Source: JAPHTQ01 sp050295975 (lineage in GTDB: Bacteria > Pseudomonadota > Gammaproteobacteria > Thiohalomonadales > Thiohalomonadaceae). Taken from it: 21,531 nucleotides of DNA. The translations under genes were made by a program, and so were the position numbers. Below the pieces are notes generated by a model. It was not told where the DNA came from, did not search any database, and saw nothing but the letters and a program-made list of their open reading frames with translations. The stretch is from contig JBNKQR010000050.1 in assembly GCA_050295975.1 (NCBI GenBank), positions 1 through 21,531 of the forward strand. Reading direction: 5' to 3'. Shown in pieces: positions 1 to 10,214 of this stretch; within the stretch, counting starts at the first letter, position 1, and the number at the start of each line of letters is the position of its first letter.

Positions 1-163
1 GTTTGGTATGAAGAATATGGAAGTCTGGGTTAAGGGCCCTGGTCCTGGCCGTGAGTCAGCGGTACGTGCGCTGAACAGCATGGGCTTCAAAATCACCCAC
101 ATTACCGACGTGACGCCAATCCCGCATAACGGGTGCCGTCCGCCGAAAAAACGTCGTGTATAA
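1..163 (+). CDS. rpsK: 30S ribosomal protein S11, C-terminal part
   Basis: The reading frame that starts at base 2 is open from the window edge to a TAA at 161-163 and gives the last 53 residues of S11. It carries the family's GPGPGRESAVRAL segment and ends in the typical PHNGCRPPKKRRV tail. S11 sits on the platform of the 30S subunit next to the mRNA exit site. The start and about half of the protein lie upstream of the window. rpsD follows after 17 bases, as in the alpha operon (rpsM-rpsK-rpsD-rpoA-rplQ) of gammaproteobacteria. The identification is secure because the C-terminus of S11 is strongly conserved. Confidence 0.97.
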   Translation, partial: FGMKNMEVWVKGPGPGRESAVRALNSMGFKITHITDVTPIPHNGCRPPKKRRV

Positions 164-164
164 G

Positions 165-171
165 AAAGAGG
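165..171 (+). promoter_or_regulatory. Ribosome binding site deciding the rpsD TTG start
   Basis: AAAGAGG lies 9 bases before the TTG at 181 and just after the rpsK stop. It supports TTG as the initiation codon; the ATG at 133 has no comparable site. Confidence 0.7.
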
Positions 172-180
172 CTTACGAAA

Positions 181-807
181 TTGGCTAGGTATATCGGTTC
201 CAAGTGTCGTCAGTGCCGTCGTGAGGGCGAGAAGCTCTTTCTGAAAGGCGAGAAGTGTTACACCAGCAAGTGCGCGATCGAGAATCGCCCATTCCCGCCG
301 GGCCAGCATGGTCAGCGTCGTACCCGTCTGTCGGATTATGCCCGTCAGTTGCGCGAGAAGCAGAAGCTGCGCCGCATCTACGGTGTGCTGGAGAATCAGT
401 TCCGTCTCTACTATAAAGAAGCAGACCGTCTGCGCGGCTCTACTGGTGAAAACCTGTTGCAACTGCTGGAGTGCCGTCTGGATAACGTCGTTTTCCGCAT
501 GGGCTTCGGTGTATCCCGTTCCGAGGCGCGCCAGCTGGTTCGCCACAACGGCATTACCGTAAATGGTGGCAAGGTTAATATCCCTTCCTACCTGGTAAAG
601 GCCGGTGACGTGGTTGCTGTATCCGAGAAGGCAAAGGCTCAGCTGCGGGTTAAGTCCGCTAGTGACCTGGCGCAACAGCGCGGCCTGCCGGAATGGCTCG
701 ACGTCGATGGAACAAAGCTGGAAGGCGTTTTCAAGGCCGTACCTGAGCGCAGCGAACTGCCTGCCGAGATTCAGGAACAGCTGGTCGTCGAGCTTTACTC
801 CAAGTAA
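181..807 (+). CDS. rpsD: 30S ribosomal protein S4 (TTG start, four-cysteine form)
   Basis: S4 is a primary 16S rRNA binder and, in Escherichia coli, the translational repressor of the alpha operon. I place the start at the TTG at 181. It gives the family N-terminus M-ARYIGSKC and 208 residues (E. coli has 206), and AAAGAGG at 165-171 lies 9 bases upstream. The ATG at 133 would add 16 residues unlike S4 and lies inside rpsK. Residues C9, C12, C26 and C31 match the zinc-binding cysteines of Thermus S4; E. coli S4 lacks this set. The S4 RNA-binding domain follows at about 95-160 (CRLDNVVFRMGFG, ARQLVRHNGITVNG), and the protein ends in the usual VELYSK. Likely co-transcribed with rpsK and rpoA. 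Confidence 0.97.
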   Translation: MARYIGSKCRQCRREGEKLFLKGEKCYTSKCAIENRPFPPGQHGQRRTRLSDYARQLREKQKLRRIYGVLENQFRLYYKEADRLRGSTGENLLQLLECRLDNVVFRMGFGVSRSEARQLVRHNGITVNGGKVNIPSYLVKAGDVVAVSEKAKAQLRVKSASDLAQQRGLPEWLDVDGTKLEGVFKAVPERSELPAEIQEQLVVELYSK

Positions 808-814
808 TTGACCC

Positions 815-884
815 TTCCCGTCCGGCGCCACAGGTGACCGGGTGGGAAACACCACCAGCGCATTGACGCTGGTGGTGCTTTTTC
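815..884 (+). promoter_or_regulatory. Tandem hairpins in the rpsD-rpoA spacer (candidate attenuator or processing site)
   Basis: Two adjacent stems fill most of the 91-base gap. Stem 1 pairs 815-825 with 838-848: 11 pairs, two of them G-U, with a 12-base loop. Stem 2 pairs 850-860 with 867-877: 11 perfect pairs with a 6-base loop (CATTGA). A run CTTTTTC at 878-884 follows at once, and the rpoA ribosome binding site begins at 885. Stem 2 plus the T run has the form of an intrinsic terminator. Since rpoA has no other visible promoter here, partial termination, RNase processing or 3'-end protection are all possible. The pairing is read directly; the function is inferred. Confidence 0.6.
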
Positions 885-898
885 AGAGAGGACTATTC

Positions 899-1906
899 AT
901 GCACGGCTCAGAACTGGAATTACTCAAGCCACGTATGGTTGGTGTCCAAAAGATCAGTGACACCGCCGCCAAGGTAACCCTGGAACCGCTGGAGCGCGGT
1001 TTTGGTCACACTCTGGGTAACGCCCTGCGTCGCATCCTGCTCTCCTCCATGGTTGGCAGCGCGATCACCGAGGCGAGCATTGACGGAGTGTTACACGAAT
1101 ACACCGCTATCGAAGGTGTGCAGGAAGATGTAATTGAAATCCTCCTCAACCTCAAAGGCGTGGCTATCCGTCTGAACAACCGCCAGCAGGCAACCCTGAA
1201 CCTGCGTAAAAGCGGTCCGGGTCTGGTAACTGCTGCCGATATCGAGCTGGACCACGATGTCGAAATCATGAATCCGGATCATGTCATTGCCAACCTGACC
1301 AAGGGTGGCGAGCTGAGCATGACCCTCAAGGTTGAGCAGGGCCGCGGTTATCAGCCCTCCAACCAGCGTGACGACGCGGAAGACGAATCCCGCGCCATCG
1401 GTTCCCTGCTGATCGATGCTTCCTATAGCCCGATCAGTCGTGTGGCCTACTCTGTAGAGCGTGCTCGTGTAGAGCAGCGTACCGACCTGGACAAGCTGGT
1501 ACTGGAGATTGAAACCAACGGTACCATCGAAGCCGAAGAGGCGATTCGCAAGGCCGCCACAATCCTGCAGGACCAGCTCTCCAGCTTCGTTGATCTGGAA
1601 GGCAAGGCCCAGGCAGTTGAAGAGTCAGCCGAGCCGGAAATCGACCCGATCCTGCTGCGCCCGGTCGATGACCTTGAGCTGACTGTACGTTCAGCCAACT
1701 GCCTCAAGGCAGAGAACATTTACTACATCGGTGACCTGATTCAGCGCACCGAGGTTGAGCTGCTGAAGACCCCTAACCTGGGTAAGAAGTCGCTGACCGA
1801 AATCAAAGATGTGCTGGCATCACGTGGTCTCTCTCTGGGCATGCGCCTCGAGAACTGGCCGCCCGCCAGCATTAAAAATGCAGAGGACGCCAAGGCCAGC
1901 GCCTGA
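899..1906 (+). CDS. rpoA: DNA-directed RNA polymerase subunit alpha
   Basis: The alpha subunit dimerises to scaffold RNA polymerase and uses its C-terminal domain to contact UP elements and activators. The start at 899 gives 335 residues (E. coli 329), with AGAGAGGA at 885-892 ahead of it. An upstream in-frame ATG at 842 would add 19 non-conserved residues encoded by the hairpin region. The N-terminal domain shows LEPLERGFGHTLGNALRRILLSS. After an acidic linker (about 235-250), the C-terminal domain shows VRSANCLKAENIYYIGDL, with the Arg, Asn, Cys and Lys that bind DNA, and then KTPNLGKKSLTEIKDVL. It is the fourth gene of the alpha operon and is followed by rplQ. Confidence 0.98.
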   Translation: MHGSELELLKPRMVGVQKISDTAAKVTLEPLERGFGHTLGNALRRILLSSMVGSAITEASIDGVLHEYTAIEGVQEDVIEILLNLKGVAIRLNNRQQATLNLRKSGPGLVTAADIELDHDVEIMNPDHVIANLTKGGELSMTLKVEQGRGYQPSNQRDDAEDESRAIGSLLIDASYSPISRVAYSVERARVEQRTDLDKLVLEIETNGTIEAEEAIRKAATILQDQLSSFVDLEGKAQAVEESAEPEIDPILLRPVDDLELTVRSANCLKAENIYYIGDLIQRTEVELLKTPNLGKKSLTEIKDVLASRGLSLGMRLENWPPASIKNAEDAKASA

Positions 1907-1942
1907 GTGTCTCCAGTTAGATAGCGTTTAAAGGAAAGTCCA

Positions 1943-2335
1943 ATGCGTCACCGTCAATCAGGCCGCAAACTGAATCGTAACAGCAGCAGCCGTAAGGCCA
2001 TGTTCCGTAACATGGCAACCTCTCTGTTGCGTCATGAGTTGATTAAGACCACCCTGCCCAAGGCCAAAGAGCTGCGTCGCGTCGCCGAGCCGCTTATCAC
2101 CATGGCCAAGAGCGATAGCGTCGCCAACCGTCGTCTGGCCTTCGACCGCCTGCGCGACCGTGATGTGGTCACCAAGCTGTTCAACGAACTGGGGCCGCGC
2201 TACGAGAGCCGCCCCGGTGGTTACCTGCGTATCCTCAAGTGCGGTTTCCGTACTGGTGATAAAGCGCCGATGGCCTATGTTGAGCTGGTCGATCGCGCTG
2301 AAGATATCGAAGCAGTTGAGGACAACGAGGCCTGA
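1943..2335 (+). CDS. rplQ: 50S ribosomal protein L17
   Basis: A 130-residue protein with the L17 signature at its start (MRHRQSGRKLNRNSSSRKAM), then LIKTTLPKAKELRRVAEPLIT and YLRILKCGFRTGDKAPMAYVEL. L17 binds 23S rRNA near the peptide exit tunnel. E. coli L17 has 127 residues, so the length is normal, with a short acidic tail. AAAGGAAAG at 1931-1939 provides the ribosome binding site. It is the last gene of the alpha operon and is closed by the terminator at 2361-2388. Confidence 0.98.
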   Translation: MRHRQSGRKLNRNSSSRKAMFRNMATSLLRHELIKTTLPKAKELRRVAEPLITMAKSDSVANRRLAFDRLRDRDVVTKLFNELGPRYESRPGGYLRILKCGFRTGDKAPMAYVELVDRAEDIEAVEDNEA

Positions 2336-2360
2336 TAACGAGCCTCTATCCTCAATCCAG

Positions 2361-2388
2361 AAAGCCGGGCCTTGTGCCCGGCTTTTTT
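2361..2388 (+). terminator. Rho-independent terminator of the alpha operon
   Basis: AAAGCCGGGC (2361-2370) pairs perfectly with GCCCGGCTTT (2376-2385) over a 5-base loop, and the T run extends to 2388. It lies 26 bases after the rplQ stop. Confidence 0.93.
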
Positions 2389-2429
2389 GATCTGGCAGGA
2401 TGCTGGAAGATAAGAAAGGGAGTAATACG

Positions 2430-3153
2430 ATGATCGTGATATTGACCGATTTCGGCCTGGATGGCCCTTATACTGGCGTGATGAAATCAATCCTGGCGCA
2501 TCGCGCTCCGCAGGTGCCAGTGATTAACCTGTTTGCCGATGTCCCGGCACACGATATTCGCAGCGCTGCTCACCTGCTGGCAGCCTATCAAAGCGAGTTC
2601 CCCGATGAAACCACCTTCCTCTGTGTTGTTGACCCCGGTGTTGGCAGCGAGCAGCGTGAGCCGGTTATCCTGCGTGCCGACCGCAACTGGTATGTGGGGC
2701 CTGATAATGGTCTGTTTGATGTGCTGGCTGGGCGGAGTCAGCAGGTCGATGCATGGCGTATTCGCTGGCGTCCTGAGCGAATGAGCGCCAGCTTCCATGG
2801 GCGTGATCTATTTGCACCGGTTGCGGCGATGCTGGCGATGGGTGACTTCCCTGAGGCACAACCATACCGTTTTAAGGAGGTGCCGGGGATGGCGGATGAT
2901 CTGCCCCAGGTTATCTACGTCGACCATTTCGGCAATTTGCTGACCGGCCTGCGCGTAGCAAATCTGGGGCAGGTCGAGGCGATTAGCTTTAAGGGGCAGA
3001 CAGTGCCACTGGTATGGACCTTTAGTGATGTACCGCAGGGGATGCCCCTCTGCTATGAGAACCCAACCGGCCTGTTGGAGATCTCCGTCAATTGTGGTCG
3101 TGCCGATGACTACTTTAGTGCAGCCATCGGCGATCCCATTGAGTTGAGCGGGT

Positions 3154-3176
<23 letters not shown>
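2430..3176 (+). CDS. SAM hydroxide adenosyltransferase (DUF62 family)
   Basis: A 248-residue member of the SAM_HAT (formerly DUF62) family. Characterised members use water or hydroxide to split S-adenosylmethionine into adenosine and methionine; relatives are SAM-dependent fluorinases and chlorinases. Visible motifs are ILTDFGLDGPYTGVMK at 4-19, CVVDPGVGS at 65-73, YVGPDNGLF at 88-96, SFHGRDLFAP at 121-130 and YVDHFGNLLTG further on. D68, R76 and H123 fit the conserved Asp-Arg-His triad of the hydrolase group. I chose the ATG at 2430 because AAAGGGAG lies just upstream and the protein then begins with the conserved first strand; the ATG at 2400 adds ten unconserved residues. Its stop overlaps the end of uvrA on the other strand by 23 bases. 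The physiological role of these enzymes is poorly known. Confidence 0.88.
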
Positions 3177-5976
<2,800 letters not shown>

Positions 5977-6005
5977 GCTCATTCCTGTTGTAAAACTAAC
6001 CTGCT

Positions 6006-6035
6006 ACTATACGTCCGATTCCTATACATGCGCAA
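6006..6035 (-). promoter_or_regulatory. Candidate uvrA promoter
   Basis: Read on the minus strand, TTGCGC (6035-6030) and TATAGT (6011-6006) are 18 bases apart, a fair sigma-70 match, and the -10 lies 29 bases before the chosen uvrA start. Found by eye. Confidence 0.4.
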
Positions 6036-6086
6036 AACAATAAACTTTTCTCTACAACCGGTTACTTCTCAGGTCTTTTTAGAAGA

Positions 6087-7457
6087 ATGTCATCAACAAC
6101 CATGACCCCATTGGAGCGGCGCGCCGCTATCTCCCTCGCTTCCATCATCTCTCTGCGGATGCTGGGCCTGTTCATGATCCTGCCGGTGTTTGCACTCTAT
6201 GCGGAACATCTGCAGGGGGTCACCTCTTTCCAGGTCGGCCTCGCCATCGGAATCTATGGTCTGACCCAGGCCCTGTTGCAGATCCCCTTTGGGATGCTCT
6301 CCGATCGCATCGGGCGTAAGCCGGTGATCGCCATGGGGCTGCTGATCTTCGCTGCCGGTAGCGTGGTTGCCGCCATGGCCCACAGCATCGAAGGGGTGAT
6401 CCTTGGTCGTGCCCTGCAGGGGGCGGGGGCCATTGCCGCTGCAATTATGGCGCTGGCGGCGGATCTCACCTCCGAGCAGCACCGCACCAAGGCGATGGCG
6501 GTGATCGGCATGAGCATCGGACTCTCTTTTGTTATTGCGATGGTGGGCGGGCCGCTGCTCAACCACTGGATCGGCGTACCCGGTATCTTCGCCATGATCG
6601 CCGTGCTGGCGTTGTTGGCTATCGTGCTGCTCTATCTCATCGTACCCAATCCCCAGCGCAGTGTGTTTCACCGTGATGCCGAGGTGGAACCTGCTCAGTT
6701 CCGCCGGGTATTGGCTAATGGTCAGTTGCTGCGACTGGATATCGGCATCTTCACCCTACATCTGGTGCTGACTGCCAGCTTCGTGGTGCTGCCACTGGCG
6801 CTGGTCGACAGCGGCCTTATCGCCGAACATCACACCTGGCTCTATCTGCCGGTGATGGTGCTGGGCATGGCCCTGGCGCTACCGTTTATCATCATCGCCG
6901 AGAAGAAACGGAAGATGAAGCAGGTCTATATTGGCGCGGTGGCGGTGTTGCTGCTGGCCCAGTTTGGCCTCTATTGGGGCTGGCACTCCTTCTGGGCCAT
7001 TGCCCTGCTACTGCAGTTCTTCTTTATCGCCTTCAATCTGCTGGAGGCGACCCTGCCCTCACTGATCAGCAAAATCGCCCCGGCCCAGAGCAAAGGGACG
7101 GCGATGGGGGTCTATACCAGCTCCCAGTTCATCGGGGCCTTTATCGGTGGTGCAGCAGGTGGCTGGTTACATGGACAGTACGGCAACGGCGCAGTCTTTC
7201 TCTTCTGTAGCGGGGCGATTGCCCTGTGGTGGCTGGCGGCGCTAAGCATGCGCGAACCACCCTATTTAAGTAATGAAATGTTTGCCGTAGCGGTAGACGA
7301 CAGCGACGCGGCCGGTAAAATGGAGCGTCAGCTGCTGGCCCTCAGCGGGGTGGCGGAAGCGGTGGTAAGCGTGGATGATAGGGTAGCCTATCTGAAAGTG
7401 GACAGCCGGCTGGTGGACAGGGAAGCCCTGGAGCGCCTGGCGCTCGCCGGTACCTGA
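6087..7457 (+). CDS. yajR: YajR-type MFS transporter with C-terminal ferredoxin-like domain
   Basis: A 456-residue inner-membrane protein with the 12-helix pattern of the major facilitator superfamily. Family motif A appears as GMLSDRIGRKP after helix 2, followed by GRALQGAGAIAAAIMALAAD. The N-terminus (MTPLERRAAISLASIISLRMLGLFMILPVF) and the run PSLISKIAPAQSKGTAMGVY closely follow E. coli YajR, a probable proton-driven drug/H+ antiporter. The soluble tail (about 390-456, from REPPYLSNEMFAVAV to the end) matches the position of the YajR YAM domain, which has a ferredoxin-like fold. The substrate cannot be told from sequence. The start at 6087 has only a weak AGAAG site; an ATG 5 codons later is an alternative. 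ssb follows after 47 bases and is probably co-transcribed. Confidence 0.88.
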   Translation: MSSTTMTPLERRAAISLASIISLRMLGLFMILPVFALYAEHLQGVTSFQVGLAIGIYGLTQALLQIPFGMLSDRIGRKPVIAMGLLIFAAGSVVAAMAHSIEGVILGRALQGAGAIAAAIMALAADLTSEQHRTKAMAVIGMSIGLSFVIAMVGGPLLNHWIGVPGIFAMIAVLALLAIVLLYLIVPNPQRSVFHRDAEVEPAQFRRVLANGQLLRLDIGIFTLHLVLTASFVVLPLALVDSGLIAEHHTWLYLPVMVLGMALALPFIIIAEKKRKMKQVYIGAVAVLLLAQFGLYWGWHSFWAIALLLQFFFIAFNLLEATLPSLISKIAPAQSKGTAMGVYTSSQFIGAFIGGAAGGWLHGQYGNGAVFLFCSGAIALWWLAALSMREPPYLSNEMFAVAVDDSDAAGKMERQLLALSGVAEAVVSVDDRVAYLKVDSRLVDREALERLALAGT

Positions 7458-7504
7458 CCGGGGCATGTAACGTAGACAGGATAACAAGGTAAGGGGATAG
7501 AACT

Positions 7505-7990
7505 ATGGCACGTGGAATTAACAAGGTAATCCTGGTCGGTAATCTGGGACAGGACCCGGAAGTACGCTACAGCGCCAGCGGCGCGGCGGTTGCAACCATC
7601 TCAATCGCCACCAGCGAGCAGTGGACCGACAAGCAGTCGGGACAGAAGCAGGAAAAGACCGAATGGCATCGGGTGGTTATGTTTAATCGCCTCGGCGAGA
7701 TCGCTGGTGAGTACCTGAAGAAGGGCTCTCAGGTCTACATTGAAGGCAAGCTGCAAACCCGCAAGTGGCAGGACCAGAACGGTCAGGACCGCTACACCAC
7801 AGAAGTGGTGGCCAACGAGATGCAGATGCTGGGTGGCCGCGGCGGTAGCGGTGGCGCCTCCGACTACAATCAGGGTGCCGCTCCGGCTAAACCTCAACAG
7901 TCTGCCCCGCCCCAGCAGGGAGGAGGAAACGCCCCTGCCCAGTCAGGTGGTGGGAACTTCAACGATTTCGACGACGATATACCGTTTTGA
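7505..7990 (+). CDS. ssb: Single-stranded DNA-binding protein
   Basis: SSB coats single-stranded DNA during replication, recombination and repair. The 161-residue protein starts MARGINKVILVGNLGQDPEVRY and has an OB fold over about 1-110, including ATSEQWTDKQSGQKQEKTEWH and the YIEGKLQTRKW strand. A flexible Gly/Gln/Pro-rich linker follows, then the acidic tip DDDIPF, which recruits partner proteins. AAGGGGA at 7491-7497 serves as ribosome binding site. In E. coli ssb is directly divergent from uvrA; here an MFS gene lies between them, an arrangement I recall from pseudomonads. Confidence 0.97.
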   Translation: MARGINKVILVGNLGQDPEVRYSASGAAVATISIATSEQWTDKQSGQKQEKTEWHRVVMFNRLGEIAGEYLKKGSQVYIEGKLQTRKWQDQNGQDRYTTEVVANEMQMLGGRGGSGGASDYNQGAAPAKPQQSAPPQQGGGNAPAQSGGGNFNDFDDDIPF

Positions 7991-8403
7991 ATAAAAGTTT
8001 CGTAACGTTAAACATTAGGTGGTCCTCTGGTCGAACTGGTGGGCAAGTGGCTATCGACATTCCGTGTGTCGCCAAATACCATCCATAAGATATAATCCCG
8101 ACCTAGAGATGGATACGAGTACAGAATACCGAATAATAGTGTTGCATGTGGCAAGGCCCGAAAACTGATACTGACTGATCTGTTCTCCGCACGGGCCTTT
8201 AAGATTATGCGTTTACGGTGGAAGTGGATGTATTCGTGATTATCTTGCCAGGAGGTCACAAAGTACGAACAAAATGGGGGTAATGGTGATAAAGGATATG
8301 TCTGATAATTTTAAATTGGTGATGACAGGGCAGCCGTTTCTTACAGTGGCGCTATCGGAAGCACTCGCTGATAGCAAGATCCTATCCCTAAAGGGGGTGA
8401 TTT
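7991..8403 (+). other. 413-base non-coding stretch ahead of the VWA lipoprotein gene
   Basis: No convincing gene. It holds a long-loop inverted repeat (8153-8160 with 8192-8199, AAGGCCCG/CGGGCCTT), followed by only three Ts, so at best a weak ssb terminator. A perfect TATAAT at 8091-8096 has no good -35 element. A strong AGGAGGT at 8250-8256 has no start codon at normal spacing. GCTATC (8350-8355) can pair with GATAGC (8369-8374) just before the gene's AAAGGGGG ribosome binding site. A 48-codon open frame at 8274-8420 overlaps the lipoprotein start by 17 bases; I do not call it. Confidence 0.5.
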
Positions 8404-9960
8404 ATGCAACGGTTGTTTAGATTTTCCTCGATTCTTCTTTTCGCGTTCATTATCCCTCTTCTTTCCGGTTGTGGCGGCGATACCAGTAGCTCCTCGGGTT
8501 CCAGTGCTAGCGGCGATAGCAGTGGTAGCGGTGGTAGCGGCGGTAGCAGTGGTTCCAGTTCGGCTGCTGCAGGAGTGTCGTATTTCCCGCTGGCTATTTA
8601 TGAAGCTTATCCCGAATTTTCTGGAACGACTGCTGCGGGAAAGTTCCAGGGCGAGGGGAGTCTCAACTATCCCTTTATAAAACACCATTTTATAAATCCC
8701 GTTGATGCTGCGACACTGGCGTCCATTTCCACTGCTGTAGTGTCTGATTACACCGTGACGGTAGATGATATCGAGATTGACGAGAACGAAAGTTATCCAC
8801 TGTTACAAAAAGTAGAAGGTAATACGGTCACTTTGCAGACAGCCCTGGTGTTTGATCTCAGTGACAGCGTTCGTTCTGCGGGCGTGGATATGGCTGCGCT
8901 GATTGCCGAGGTCAAGGCATACATCGCGGCAGCGAGAGCCTCATCCGATCAGACTATCGCTACGCAAGAGTTCATTGTCTGGGCCTTCGCTCAGAATACT
9001 GCGGCGATGATCCCTGCTTTTACCAACGTCGATGCTAATGTTGCAACCGCTTTGGATGATGTGGTGACCAATTTCAATGCCACCACACTGGGTACCAGCA
9101 GTAATCTGAATCGTGCCATTGTGGAAGCCATTGGCCGCTACGTCGAGGGTGTAACTTATGACTTTTCCGCCGATGGCATTGACGACATGATCGATTGGGC
9201 TACAGGTGCATATGGCATCAATCTGACTCAAATGGTGGTGTTTTCATCGGGCTCAGATACTGTTCTCGAGTTCGATGCGGCTACTATGACCAAGGCGATC
9301 GAGTCCCAGCAGATGCTGAAGTATGTCGCGAGTTCCGATATCCCCGTGTATCTGAATAAGTCGGTGATTTACAACGTGGTCGGCGGGGCTTCCGCTGGGG
9401 AAACCTATGGTACTCTCAGCGATCTGGCGGAGGTGACCACTAACGTTACTATGACCGGCGGGGTTTATGACTTTGCTAATACCCTGGTTCAGGCCCAGAT
9501 AGCTGCTATTGATGCCCGAGTTGATCGGGATAATCAATATCTGTATCGCTATGCCTTCCTGCCCAGGATAGGGGCACATACCATGGTCTTCAAATCCTCC
9601 AATGCGACAGGACATAACTTTTCGCTCACGTCGGAGACGGACACTACCTTCGATGCCAGCACTATCGGTTCACCCTATTCTGAATTCCTGGCGACTAATA
9701 TACCCAGCGTAGTTGAAATTACCGGTCCCAACGGCGAATACCTGTCGGGAGGTGTGGCCAGTTTTGCCAACATACAGACCTTTGCTCCGGCGGTACGCTG
9801 GGTGAATGCAACGCCGGCTTATAGCTGGGGAATTACCAATGGAACAGGCACCACAAACGCCGATGGTACTTTTACTGTTACTTCGGTCACCGTCAGCCCC
9901 GCCACTTTGACGCTGACTACTGCCAGCTATGGTACCTACGACATATTAGTGACGAACTAA
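8404..9960 (+). CDS. Lipoprotein with a von Willebrand factor A-like domain
   Basis: A 518-residue predicted lipoprotein. A basic N-terminus and hydrophobic stretch lead to the lipobox LLSGC (Cys23). A Ser/Gly-only tract at about 27-53 acts as a tether. Residues about 143-400 read as a VWA fold: LVFDLSDSV, where D151, S153 and S155 give the metal-site motif DxSxS; then FIVWAFAQNT; LGTSSNLNRAI, where T231 fits the metal-site threonine; MVVFSSGSDT; VIYNVVGG; and the closing YRYAFLPRIGAHTM. The aspartate expected in the TDG strand is Ser282, so the metal site looks altered. A beta-rich tail (about 430-518) ends the protein. Gly24 after the lipid cysteine suggests outer-membrane sorting. AAAGGGGG precedes the ATG. 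Codon use is more AT-rich than in the neighbours. Role unknown; adhesion or surface protein binding is inferred from VWA relatives. Confidence 0.7.
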   Translation: MQRLFRFSSILLFAFIIPLLSGCGGDTSSSSGSSASGDSSGSGGSGGSSGSSSAAAGVSYFPLAIYEAYPEFSGTTAAGKFQGEGSLNYPFIKHHFINPVDAATLASISTAVVSDYTVTVDDIEIDENESYPLLQKVEGNTVTLQTALVFDLSDSVRSAGVDMAALIAEVKAYIAAARASSDQTIATQEFIVWAFAQNTAAMIPAFTNVDANVATALDDVVTNFNATTLGTSSNLNRAIVEAIGRYVEGVTYDFSADGIDDMIDWATGAYGINLTQMVVFSSGSDTVLEFDAATMTKAIESQQMLKYVASSDIPVYLNKSVIYNVVGGASAGETYGTLSDLAEVTTNVTMTGGVYDFANTLVQAQIAAIDARVDRDNQYLYRYAFLPRIGAHTMVFKSSNATGHNFSLTSETDTTFDASTIGSPYSEFLATNIPSVVEITGPNGEYLSGGVASFANIQTFAPAVRWVNATPAYSWGITNGTGTTNADGTFTVTSVTVSPATLTLTTASYGTYDILVTN

Positions 9961-10083
9961 TTCTTGTCTACACGTAAACCTAGCGAGAATTTATGCGGGG
10001 TTAACAGTATGATGCACGGGCGGTTTTTTGTTTTAAAACAAAATGTTGGCGACGACATCCCATACTGAGACTTCGCTCAGAGT

Positions 10084-10115
10084 AAAAAAAGACCGGCTTC
10101 CACCGGTCTTTTTTT
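10084..10115 (+). terminator. Bidirectional hairpin terminator after the VWA lipoprotein gene
   Basis: A7-GACCGG at 10084-10096 pairs perfectly with CCGGTC-T7 at 10103-10115 over the loop CTTCCA. It lies about 120 bases after the stop codon. With A and T runs on either side it could work in both directions. Confidence 0.9.
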
Positions 10116-10198
10116 GTCCAGGAAAAGTACTACTTATTGGGGAGGGTGATACCCCTATTTTTTGTGTGATAATTGTCGGGCAGAAGTATTAGATTCGT

Positions 10199-10214
10199 CG
10201 TGTGCGCGCACACG
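10199..10214. promoter_or_regulatory. 16-base perfect palindrome, candidate operator
   Basis: CGTGTGCGCGCACACG is its own reverse complement. It lies 96 bases before the preferred start of the CsgD-like gene and between terminator-like hairpins and that gene. A dimeric regulator, perhaps the LuxR protein itself, could bind here. The symmetry is observed; the binding is inferred. Confidence 0.45.

Noticed and set aside
6093..6671. 192-codon minus-strand frame opposite the MFS gene
   Set aside because: It is a shadow of conserved YajR-like transmembrane sequence, very rich in His, Asp and Gln, with no ribosome binding site.
8008..8259. 83-codon minus-strand frame in the gap after ssb
   Set aside because: No ribosome binding site, no recognisable family, and no sign of coding periodicity by eye.
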